The notes below the pieces were generated by a model. It was not told the origin of the DNA. It did not search any database and worked only from the letters and a program-made list of their open reading frames with translations. DNA of 5,324 bases. Source: Bacteroidales bacterium UBA3868. GTDB lineage: Bacteria > Bacteroidota > Bacteroidia > Bacteroidales > WCHB1-69. The position numbers and the translations under genes are program-made. Where the stretch lies: positions 3,587-8,910 of the forward strand of contig DGGS01000103.1 of NCBI GenBank assembly GCA_002392325.1, in the 5' to 3' direction. Positions 1 to 5,324 of the stretch are shown here, piece by piece. Every line of letters begins with the position of its first letter. Within the stretch, counting starts at the first letter, position 1.

Positions 1-1325
1 TCACGGCCATGCGTGCCCGTGGTGCGAAGATCACCGACTTGTGTATCATCGTGATTGCCGCTGACGATGCGGTGATGCCGCAGACCATCGAGGCCATCAA
101 CCACGCCCAGGCCGCCGGTGTGCCGATGGTGTTCGCCATCACGAAGATTGACAAACCCAATGCCAACCCCGACAAGATCAAGGAGGAATTGGCTAACATG
201 AATATCCTGGTGGAAGACTGGGGCGGCAAATACCAGTGCCAAGCCATCGACGCCAAGCATGGTGACCATGTGAATGAGCTGCTGGAGAAAGTGTTGCTGG
301 AAGCCGAGATGCTGAACCTGAAGGCCAACCCGAACCGCAATGGTGTGGGTGCCGTCATCGAATCCTCTTTGGACAAGGGCCGCGGTTATGTGGCCAAGGT
401 GCTGGTGCAGAACGGAACGCTTTCTGTTGGTGACCCGATTTTGGCCGGCAGTTGTTTTGGCAAGGTGAAAGCCATGTTCAACGAGCGTAACCAGCCGGTG
501 AAGTCGGCAGGTCCAGCCACACCGGTATTGTTGTTAGGTTTGAATGGTGCGCCGCAGGCCGGCGATGCCTTCAAGGTGTGCGACACGGAGCAGGAGGCCC
601 GCGCCGCCGCCACCAAGCGCGCACGCCTCGCCCGCGAGATGGGTCTGCGCACGCAGAAACACATCACACTCGAAGAAATCGGCCGTCGTATCGCCATCGG
701 CGACTTCAAGGAACTCAACATCATCGTCAAAGGTGATGTGGACGGTTCCGTGGAGGCATTGGCCGACTCCCTGCTCAAGCTCTCCACCGAGCAAGTGCAG
801 GTTAATGTCATCCACAAGTCTGTGGGTGCCGTCACCGAGACCGATGTCATGCTCGCAACGGCTTCCAATGCGCTCATCGTGGCCTTCCAGGTGCGACCGA
901 CCGCCGGAGCACGCAAGATGGCCGAAGCCGAACAGATTGACATCCGCACATACTCCATCATCTACACCGCCATCAACGAAATCAAGGAGGCCATCGCCGG
1001 TATGCACTCGCCTGAAATCCGCGAGAAGGTGGTCGCCAACATCGAAATCCGCGAAGTGTTCCACATCTCCAAAGTGGGTAATGTGGCCGGTTGTATGGTG
1101 CTGGACGGCAAACTGCAACGCTCCACGCGCATCCGCTTGATCCGCGACGGTATCGTGATTTACACCGGCAAACTCGGTTCCCTCCGCCGCTTCAAAGACG
1201 ATGTCAAAGAGGTGGTTTCCGGACAGGATTGCGGTCTGAACATCGACGGTTGCAACGACATTAAGGTTGGCGATATCATCGAAGGATATGAGGAATATGA
1301 GGTCGCCTATAACGCTAACAAATAA
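1..1325 (+). CDS. infB: Translation initiation factor IF-2, C-terminal part (5' end outside window)
   Basis: IF-2 is the GTPase that brings initiator fMet-tRNA to the 30S subunit and promotes 50S joining in the cytoplasm. The reading frame is open from base 3 and its first codons (Thr-Ala-Met-Arg-Ala-Arg-Gly) continue the family's DTPGHEAFTAMRARG stretch, so the Met at base 9 is internal and not a start. Counting from that Met, residues 1 to about 107 are the rest of the G domain, including [10 protein letters not shown] (17-26), a G4 motif read as TKID (45-48) and a G5 region read as DAK (81-83). The beta-barrel domain II follows (about 110-205, with [12 protein letters not shown]), then domain III (about 235-330, with [11 protein letters not shown]), then the tRNA-binding C2 domain (about 345-430, with EVFHISKVG and CGLNI). 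The C-terminus is complete and ends in TAA. G4 usually reads NKxD and G5 SAK, so both departures are noted separately. pdxA follows 29 bases later on the same strand. Family assignment is very secure. Confidence 0.97.
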   Translation, partial: TAMRARGAKITDLCIIVIAADDAVMPQTIEAINHAQAAGVPMVFAITKIDKPNANPDKIKEELANMNILVEDWGGKYQCQAIDAKHGDHVNELLEKVLLEAEMLNLKANPNRNGVGAVIESSLDKGRGYVAKVLVQNGTLSVGDPILAGSCFGKVKAMFNERNQPVKSAGPATPVLLLGLNGAPQAGDAFKVCDTEQEARAAATKRARLAREMGLRTQKHITLEEIGRRIAIGDFKELNIIVKGDVDGSVEALADSLLKLSTEQVQVNVIHKSVGAVTETDVMLATASNALIVAFQVRPTAGARKMAEAEQIDIRTYSIIYTAINEIKEAIAGMHSPEIREKVVANIEIREVFHISKVGNVAGCMVLDGKLQRSTRIRLIRDGIVIYTGKLGSLRRFKDDVKEVVSGQDCGLNIDGCNDIKVGDIIEGYEEYEVAYNANK

Positions 1326-1354
1326 TCTCAAACTCTTAAACTTCTGAACATCAA

Positions 1355-2344
1355 ATGTATAAAATAGGTATCACCCACGGTGATGTAAACGGTATCGGTT
1401 ATGAGGTCATCATCAAAGCGCTGGCCGAACATGGTATGATGGAGGTATGCACTCCCGTCGTTTATGGATTGGCAAAAGCCGCCTCTTACCATCGCAAATA
1501 TATGGATATGCCCGATTTTTCGTTCCAGTTCATCAAAAACGCCGAGCAGATATCCAACAAACGCCCGAACCTCATCAATATTTATGAGGAAGAGGTGAAG
1601 ATTGAACTGGGCACCTCCACCAAAGTGGCCGGCCAGTTGGCCGAGCGCGCGCTGGTGATGGCTGGTAAAGACCTCAAAAACAACAACATCGACGCTATTG
1701 TCACGGCACCCGTCAACAAGGACAACATCCAATCCGACAAATTCAAATTCCACGGGCAAACCGAGTTTTTCGAGTATTACTTCGGTGGTACGCAAAAAGC
1801 CATGATGATGATGGTGTCGGAAGACCTGCGCGTTGGTTTTGCCACGAACCACGAGCCCATCGGCAATGTGACTTCCGTGCTTACAACAGAGCTCATCCTC
1901 AACAAGTTGGAGATCTTGAACAAAACCTTGTATCAGGATTTCGCCGTGGACAACCCGAAGATTGCCGTTTTGGCGCTGAATCCGCACGCCGGTGACAACG
2001 GACTGCTTGGCATGGAGGAGAAAGAGATTATCCATCCCGCCATCGAACAGGCGTTCCAGAACAAAATCAACGCTTTCGGTCCGTTCCCTGCCGACGGTTT
2101 CTTCGGCACCGGCCAATATCGCAAGTTTGACGCCGTGTTGGCCATGTATCACGACCAAGGCATGATTCCGTTCAAGATTCTGGGACACGAAGGTGTGAAT
2201 TTCACCGCCGGACTCCCCATTGTGCGCACTTCGCCCGCCCATGGTACCGCTTATGATATTGCCGGCAAGAACATTGCCGACGCACAATCCATGCGCAACG
2301 CCATCTATCTTGCTTTGGACATTCTCAAAAACCGCAACAGATAA
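1355..2344 (+). CDS. pdxA: 4-hydroxythreonine-4-phosphate dehydrogenase
   Basis: PdxA oxidises 4-phosphohydroxy-L-threonine with NAD(P)+; the product decarboxylates to 3-amino-2-oxopropyl phosphate, which PdxJ condenses with deoxyxylulose 5-phosphate to pyridoxine phosphate. The 329-residue protein has the usual family length. It opens with the substrate-loop motif THGDVNGIGYE (7-17), a Bacteroidota-type version of GDPAGIGPE. The three metal-binding histidines known from E. coli PdxA are all present: H166 (TNHEPIG), H211 (LNPHAG) and H266 (MYHDQG). TAPVNK (117-122) and the C-terminal TSPAHGTAYDIAG segment also fit. The motif normally written GHTE reads GQTE here (Q135), an active-site departure described in the findings. 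The ATG at 1355 is chosen because the conserved N-terminal beta strand starts at residue 2. It lies 29 bases after infB, so co-transcription is possible. No clear Shine-Dalgarno is seen, as is common in Bacteroidota. A related but different-substrate PdxA2-type dehydrogenase is a less likely alternative. Confidence 0.93.
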   Translation: MYKIGITHGDVNGIGYEVIIKALAEHGMMEVCTPVVYGLAKAASYHRKYMDMPDFSFQFIKNAEQISNKRPNLINIYEEEVKIELGTSTKVAGQLAERALVMAGKDLKNNNIDAIVTAPVNKDNIQSDKFKFHGQTEFFEYYFGGTQKAMMMMVSEDLRVGFATNHEPIGNVTSVLTTELILNKLEILNKTLYQDFAVDNPKIAVLALNPHAGDNGLLGMEEKEIIHPAIEQAFQNKINAFGPFPADGFFGTGQYRKFDAVLAMYHDQGMIPFKILGHEGVNFTAGLPIVRTSPAHGTAYDIAGKNIADAQSMRNAIYLALDILKNRNR

Positions 2345-2348
2345 ACAT

Positions 2349-2374
2349 CCAAAGGTAAAAACGATGACCTTTGG
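2349..2374 (+). terminator. Perfect 8-bp inverted repeat behind pdxA, possible terminator
   Basis: The arms CCAAAGGT (2349-2356) and ACCTTTGG (2367-2374) pair perfectly around a 10-base loop, starting five bases after the pdxA stop codon. The position fits a transcription end for infB-pdxA or a 3' stabilising hairpin. No U-tract follows (the next bases are G-rich, then AAAAA), so it is not a canonical Rho-independent terminator. The right arm covers the first codon of the open frame that carries the phosphoesterase remnant. Confidence 0.4.
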
Positions 2375-2640
2375 GTTGGGGAAAAACCATACCCGATTGG
2401 AAAATTGTGGTTGTCAGCGATATGCGTTTGGGCACCATACCTGTCAAAATCCTGCAACATAACATCCAAACTATCAACAGCTTAAATCCTGACATAGCCT
2501 TAATGTTGGGGAATCAGTTTGTAGTGGATTGGCGGGATTTGGAAAAGACTGGATATGCCGATGCATTGGGCAAGATTCAGGCATCAAAAGGTGAAAGGAA
2601 CGGCCCAGCAAGAAATACGGTTTTGTTGTCGTATATGTAA
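2371..2640 (+). pseudogene. Decayed metallophosphoesterase fragment
   Basis: This open frame begins just after an in-frame TGA (2365-2367) and has only a TTG as possible start. It encodes about 89 residues. Residues 11-74 resemble the N-terminal part of calcineurin-like metallophosphoesterases (YaeI/YkuE type): a beta strand KIVVVSD (11-17), LGT (20-22), INSLNPDIALMLG (35-47), then a GYADALGKIQASKG segment (61-74) like the helix and 'APxG' turn that precedes the GNHE motif in the family. The first metal motif D-x-H reads D-M-R (R19, codon CGT) and the GD motif reads G-N (N48, codon AAT), so ligands expected from the family are gone from both. After residue 74 the similarity stops, with no GNHE and none of the remaining roughly 150-200 residues, so the nuclease/phosphatase core is missing. 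Any N-terminal membrane region is also missing. I read it as a dead gene remnant. The family call rests on pattern recognition only, and a short expressed protein of new function cannot be excluded. Confidence 0.62.
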
Positions 2641-2672
2641 AGGGCTGATTCATACCAAGTAACAATGCGAGG

Positions 2673-2701
2673 CAAAGATAATGTTTTTTTTCAAATACAA
2701 T
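2673..2701 (-). promoter_or_regulatory. Promoter-like sequence pointing left
   Basis: On the minus strand ATTG (2701-2698) is followed after 17 bases by TATCTTTG (2680-2673), matching the Bacteroidota TTG / TAnnTTTG pattern, though the spacing is one or two bases shorter than usual. It would read into the phosphoesterase remnant antisense. No convincing minus-strand gene lies downstream, so it may be an orphan, a small-RNA promoter or a chance match in A/T-rich DNA. Confidence 0.25.
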
Positions 2702-2706
2702 TTCAT

Positions 2707-2750
2707 GCATGCGAGCTGGCAGGCCTTTAGGTCTGCGGTTGGTCGCATGC
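2707..2750. repeat. Composite stem-loop, possible REP-like palindrome
   Basis: The outer arms GCATGCGA (2707-2714) and TCGCATGC (2743-2750) pair perfectly over 8 bp. Nested inside, GCAGGCC (2719-2725) pairs with GGTCTGC (2730-2736) over 7 bp with one G-T wobble and a TTTA loop. The two stems are separated by an asymmetric internal loop (2715-2718 and 2737-2742). The element is G/C-rich in otherwise A/T-rich spacer. No U-tract follows on either side, which argues against a simple terminator. The form fits an extragenic palindromic (REP-type) element or a structured RNA. Only one copy is present in the window, so the repeat label is inference. Confidence 0.5.
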
Positions 2751-2886
2751 GCTTCTCATTATGTTGGTGAAGCTGAAATAGGTAGATGACCTGTTACACA
2801 CTCATAAAAAAATTGAAAAAATTGTAAATCAGATTTATAGGATTTGTTTCACCTCTTTCATTTCGGGAGAGAACACAATTGCATAG

Positions 2887-2915
2887 TTGCCATAAAAAAA
2901 TATTTTGTACATTTG
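2887..2915 (+). promoter_or_regulatory. Bacteroidota-type promoter for the lipoprotein(-buk-nadK) unit
   Basis: A -33-like TTG (2887-2889) is followed after 18 bases by TACATTTG (2908-2915), an exact match to the Bacteroidota -7 consensus TAnnTTTG used by the primary sigma factor of this phylum. Transcription would begin near 2921, leaving a leader of roughly a dozen bases before the ATG at 2934. The spacer between the boxes is very A/T-rich. It is the only good promoter match I see upstream of the lipoprotein, buk and nadK genes. Confidence 0.65.
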
Positions 2916-2933
2916 CAACCAAATTTTATTCCA

Positions 2934-3395
2934 ATGAAAAGAACACCTTTTTTCGCTTTTATAATGCTTGCCACGCTTGTCGGAATGCTGACCGGTTGCG
3001 AACGCTATGACATCGCTTCCATCACCATACATCAGGACGCTTTCAACGACACCACCCGTCTTGTGAATTATACGGCCCAGGTTACCGACGACGGCGGCTG
3101 CGCCCGCTGCATCGAGGCCGGTTACTGCTTCAGCTACATCGATGCGGAACCTTCTCATACCTGTTTCTACTCCACCGTGGTCCCTATGGTCCGCGACTCC
3201 ATGATGACATTCACCGACTCAACGAAATACCTCACTTTCCAATGGCAGCGCCAACTCCCCTTCATTGAAACCGCGGGAGGCGAAGGAGGCGAAGAAAACG
3301 ACACCCTGCTCTATTTCTTCCGGTCGTATATCACAACCAACGCAGGTACTTTCTACAGCGCTGTGGACACCGTCAAAGTGCCCCGTTCCTACTAA
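2934..3395 (+). CDS. Small Fn3-like lipoprotein, function unknown
   Basis: The 153-residue protein starts with a lipoprotein signal peptide: Lys2-Arg3, a hydrophobic stretch (5-18) and the lipobox LTGC with the lipidated Cys at 22. It should therefore be anchored in the inner or outer membrane facing the periplasm or surface. The mature part looks like a single fibronectin-III-like module of the kind repeated in Bacteroidota surface proteins: VTDDGG (50-55) leads into a GYCFS strand (63-67) that matches the typical 'RGVCWS' strand, and YFFRSYITTNAGTFYS near residues 126-141 matches the 'YYVRAYATNSAGTAYG' strand. Cys 56, 59, 65 and 77 cluster in the middle; the CxxC pair at 56/59 is not part of the usual module. 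The ATG at 2934 is chosen over an in-frame ATG at 2844 because it starts directly at the signal peptide and lies just downstream of the promoter, while 2844 is upstream of it. buk follows after 26 bases. No enzymatic role can be inferred. Confidence 0.82.
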   Translation: MKRTPFFAFIMLATLVGMLTGCERYDIASITIHQDAFNDTTRLVNYTAQVTDDGGCARCIEAGYCFSYIDAEPSHTCFYSTVVPMVRDSMMTFTDSTKYLTFQWQRQLPFIETAGGEGGEENDTLLYFFRSYITTNAGTFYSAVDTVKVPRSY

Positions 3396-3421
3396 GCTTA
3401 TTTTAAATAAAACATCAAAAT

Positions 3422-4492
3422 ATGAAAAGAATTCTTGCTATCAATCCCGGCTCCACTTCTACGAAAATCGCTATTTTCGAAGGCGACAAACAGATTTTTG
3501 TAAAAAACATCAAACACTCCACCGAGGAGTTGTCGGCATACGCCACCATCGCCGACCAGTTTGAATTTCGTAGAGATGTCATCATTGCCGAATTGAACAA
3601 TGAAAATATTGATTTGCACTCCATCAACTTGGTAATGGGCCGTGGAGGACTGATAAAACCTTTAAAATCAGGTGTTTACAGAATAAACGACTTGATGAAA
3701 GAGCATCTGAAGATGGGTTACAACGGACAACACGCCTGCAACCTGGGCGGTTTGATTGCCGACAGTTTGGCCAAAGTTATCGGTTTGAAAGAGGCCTTCA
3801 TTGCCGATCCCGTTATCGTGGACGAGATGGAGGATGTGGCCCGCATCACGGGACACCCCGATTTTGAGCGCAAATCCATTTTCCACGCACTGAACCAGAA
3901 GGCCATCGCGCGCATGTACGCCAAGGACAACGGCAAAAAATACGAGGAACTGAACCTTATCGTATGCCACATGGGCGGAGGCGTGAGCGTGGGTGCTCAC
4001 CGCCAGGGCCGTGTCATTGATGTGAACCAGGCACTGGACGGCGAAGGTCCGTTCTCTCCGGAGCGTTCCGGCTCACTGCCCATGAACCAGTTCCTGAAGG
4101 CATGTTTCAGCGGCAAATACACGCAAGAGGACATGCAAAAGATTTTGGTCGGCAAAGGCGGTTATGTGGGTTATTTTGGCAGCAATGACGCTTTGGCCGT
4201 AGAAAAGGCCGCTATTGCCGGCGATCCGAAAGCCGAATTGCTGGAAGAGGCGTTCGCCTATCAGGTGGCCAAACAGATTGGCGAGAACGCCGTTGTGCTG
4301 AAAGGCAAGATTGACGCCATCATTCTCACTGGCGGCATCGCCTACGGCAAACCTGTCATCCGCCGCATCAAGAATTACATCGAATGGATTGCTCCGGTGG
4401 CCGTGTATCCCGGCGAGGACGAGATGGCCGCTATGGCGCTGAACGCCAACATGATCCTGAATGGCGAGGTGGAAGTTCAAGACTACAAATAA
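3422..4492 (+). CDS. buk: Butyrate kinase / branched-chain acyl kinase
   Basis: Buk transfers phosphate between butyryl phosphate (or isobutyryl/isovaleryl phosphate) and ADP, making ATP in fermentation or running in reverse to activate short-chain acids. At 356 residues it has normal length for the butyrate kinase branch of the acetokinase (ASKHA) superfamily. Visible motifs are the N-terminal phosphate loop NPGSTSTK (8-15), GRGGLIKPLKSGVY (73-86), HACNLGG (104-110), ADPVIVDEM (128-136), CHMGGGVSVGAH (182-193) with the following DGEGPFSPERSG (206-217), the adenosine-motif TGGIA (303-307), and PGEDEM (330-335). The start is preceded by an A-rich segment rather than a Shine-Dalgarno. The stop codon overlaps the nadK start, and the lipoprotein gene is 26 bases upstream. 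The usual partner ptb (phosphate butyryltransferase) is not adjacent on either side. Acetate kinase is unlikely because length and motifs follow the Buk branch. Substrate chain length and branching cannot be decided from sequence. Confidence 0.94.
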   Translation: MKRILAINPGSTSTKIAIFEGDKQIFVKNIKHSTEELSAYATIADQFEFRRDVIIAELNNENIDLHSINLVMGRGGLIKPLKSGVYRINDLMKEHLKMGYNGQHACNLGGLIADSLAKVIGLKEAFIADPVIVDEMEDVARITGHPDFERKSIFHALNQKAIARMYAKDNGKKYEELNLIVCHMGGGVSVGAHRQGRVIDVNQALDGEGPFSPERSGSLPMNQFLKACFSGKYTQEDMQKILVGKGGYVGYFGSNDALAVEKAAIAGDPKAELLEEAFAYQVAKQIGENAVVLKGKIDAIILTGGIAYGKPVIRRIKNYIEWIAPVAVYPGEDEMAAMALNANMILNGEVEVQDYK

Positions 4493-4494
4493 TG
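4490..4494 (+). promoter_or_regulatory. TAATG stop/start overlap of buk and nadK
   Basis: The buk stop TAA (4490-4492) shares its last A with the nadK ATG (4492-4494). Such overlaps usually mean the downstream gene is translated by ribosomes finishing the upstream one, which fits the lack of a separate ribosome binding site for nadK and supports co-transcription of the pair. Confidence 0.75.
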
Positions 4495-5324
4495 AAAATC
4501 GCACTCTACTGCCGGCAACGCGGTGAGGAAGAGTTCATCCATACCGTAATCCAATTCCTCACCGAGGAGCATTACGAGATTATCGTTCACGGCAATTATC
4601 CCTCCGGGGATAGTTGCCTTGAGCATTTTTACACCCATCAGGATTTGGCCGACCGGATGCCCGTTGACTATATGGTTTCCATTGGCGGCGACGGTTCCTT
4701 CATTGACGCCGCCAACTTGGTGGGCGACTTGAACATACCCTTAGTGGGCATCAACACCGGCCGTATCGGATTCCTTTCCGGCATACGGAAAGAGAATTTC
4801 CGGGAGTGTTTCCAATTGCTGAAACGGCACCAATACTCGCTTGAGGAACGGTCGTTGCTACATGTAGAGAGCAGTGAGCCGCTTGCTCTTTCGCATTCGT
4901 TTGTCATCAACGACATCACGGTGCGGGCCACCGATGCCGATGCCATTAACGCCATCACCGTATGGGCGAGAGAACAGAAGATTAACACCTACTGGGCCGA
5001 CGGGCTGATTATCGCCACTCCCACCGGTTCCACCGCCTACTCCATGAGTTGCGGCGGTCCCATCCTGCATCCGCAAAGTGATGTGCAGGTGCTCACCCCC
5101 ATCGCCTCCCACTCCCTCAGCGTGCGCCCCCTCGTCATCCCCGCCGACACCGACCTGACCATTGAGGTGAGCAGCCGTGCCGGTTACTACTCTTTAGCAC
5201 TTGACACAGAGCGACTTGTAGTTCCCGACAAAATCAAACTGCTTATCCGCAAAGAGCATTTTCACATCCGCACGGTGCTCTTTGAAAACACCAATTTCTT
5301 CGACATCATACGCGAGAAACTGCT
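4492..5324 (+). CDS. nadK: NAD kinase (3' end outside window)
   Basis: NadK phosphorylates NAD+ with ATP or polyphosphate to give NADP+, the sole route to NADP in most bacteria. The frame is open for 277 codons from the ATG that overlaps the buk stop, and the last residues (NTNFFDIIREKL) match the C-terminal region of Bacteroidota NadK, so only about 10-20 residues should be missing. Key motifs are the catalytic GGDGS (65-69), GINTGRIGFLS (86-96), the substrate-binding region YWADGLIIATPTGSTAYS (167-184), GGPI (188-191) and TPIASHSLSVRPLV (202-215). Two family positions differ: the NE motif reads ND (N140-D141), and the late DG motif reads DT (D238-T239). Both changes keep the core acidic or amide residues, so activity is likely retained. 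Placement directly behind buk suggests shared expression. Identity is secure; the effect of the substitutions is unknown. Confidence 0.94.
   Translation, partial: MKIALYCRQRGEEEFIHTVIQFLTEEHYEIIVHGNYPSGDSCLEHFYTHQDLADRMPVDYMVSIGGDGSFIDAANLVGDLNIPLVGINTGRIGFLSGIRKENFRECFQLLKRHQYSLEERSLLHVESSEPLALSHSFVINDITVRATDADAINAITVWAREQKINTYWADGLIIATPTGSTAYSMSCGGPILHPQSDVQVLTPIASHSLSVRPLVIPADTDLTIEVSSRAGYYSLALDTERLVVPDKIKLLIRKEHFHIRTVLFENTNFFDIIREKL

Larger units (their letters stand above)
2641..2886. other. Intergenic stretch without a supported gene
   Basis: Between the phosphoesterase remnant and the lipoprotein promoter I find no credible coding frame on either strand. The stretch contains a promoter-like sequence pointing left (2673-2701), the composite stem-loop (2707-2750), and an A/T-rich part with a short tandem repeat of AAAAAATTG (2807-2815 and 2816-2824). 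It may be residue of a former gene or element, given the dead gene immediately to its left. Confidence 0.6.

Noticed and set aside
544..1140. 198-codon plus-strand frame inside infB
   Set aside because: It is an out-of-frame reading of IF-2 rich in Pro, Ser and Arg, with no family resemblance.
386..1331. Long minus-strand open frames across infB
   Set aside because: They lie opposite the well-conserved IF-2 coding frame, have no recognisable motifs and reflect the G/C-rich codon usage of infB.
1328..2287. 319-codon minus-strand frame opposite pdxA
   Set aside because: It is the complement of a confident PdxA frame and contains low-complexity His and Gly runs typical of antisense translation.
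2220..2462. 80-codon plus-strand frame running from pdxA into the spacer
   Set aside because: It is out of frame with pdxA over its first half, and the phosphoesterase-like similarity lies in a different frame.
2474..2710. 78-codon minus-strand frame starting near the palindrome
   Set aside because: A promoter-like sequence lies within its 5' part, so it could not start there, and the peptide shows no recognisable domain and is antisense to the remnant.
2707..2750. Palindrome read as a Rho-independent terminator
   Set aside because: Neither side has a T-run directly after the stem, and no intact gene ends right before it on either strand.
2844..2933. Upstream in-frame ATG that would add 30 residues to the lipoprotein
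   Set aside because: It would place the promoter inside the coding region and bury the signal peptide; the ATG at 2934 starts directly at a proper lipoprotein signal.
3397..3415. Short A/T palindrome TTATTTTAAATAA between the lipoprotein and buk as a terminator
   Set aside because: It is all A/T with a one-base centre, too weak to form a stable hairpin, and the gap is only 26 bases.
3422..4492. Acetate kinase instead of butyrate kinase
   Set aside because: The length near 356 residues and the NPGSTSTK, GRGG and HACNLGG motifs follow the Buk branch; acetate kinases are about 400 residues with different surrounding sequence.
3398..4504. Minus-strand frames opposite buk
   Set aside because: They are complements of the confident Buk frame without own motifs or start signals.

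Overview
The window looks like chromosomal DNA from a Bacteroidota member, probably order Bacteroidales. Three things point there. The encoded proteins have the Bacteroidales form of IF-2, PdxA and NadK. There is a promoter of the TTG/TAnnTTTG type upstream of a lipoprotein gene. Starts are preceded by A/T-rich sequence rather than clear Shine-Dalgarno motifs. The genus cannot be fixed from this sequence. All convincing genes lie on the + strand. No tRNA, rRNA, CRISPR array, intact transposase or phage gene was seen.

Left part (1-2344): the 3' part of infB (translation initiation factor IF-2) is followed after 29 bases by a complete pdxA (vitamin B6 synthesis). A perfect 8-bp inverted repeat lies just behind pdxA and may mark the end of this transcription unit.

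Middle (2345-2933): 589 bases without an intact gene. It holds the remnant of a metallophosphoesterase gene (about 2371-2640) that has lost its start, its C-terminal two thirds, and metal-ligand residues in both motifs that survive. Next comes a composite stem-loop (2707-2750) that resembles a REP-type palindrome, then A/T-rich DNA leading to a good Bacteroidota promoter (2887-2915).

Right part (2934-5324): the promoter is followed by a small lipoprotein with one Fn3-like domain, then buk (butyrate/branched-chain acyl kinase), then nadK (NAD kinase, cut by the window end). The lipoprotein-buk gap is 26 bases and buk-nadK overlap by one base (TAATG), so the three could form one transcript. Buk makes ATP from acyl phosphates and NadK spends ATP to make NADP, but a functional link is only inference. 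No ptb, the usual partner of buk, is present.

I see no clear new multi-gene system here. The items most worth a second look are the decayed phosphoesterase, the palindromic element, and family-motif departures in PdxA (GQTE for GHTE), IF-2 (TKID and DAK for NKxD and SAK) and NadK (ND and DT for NE and DG).
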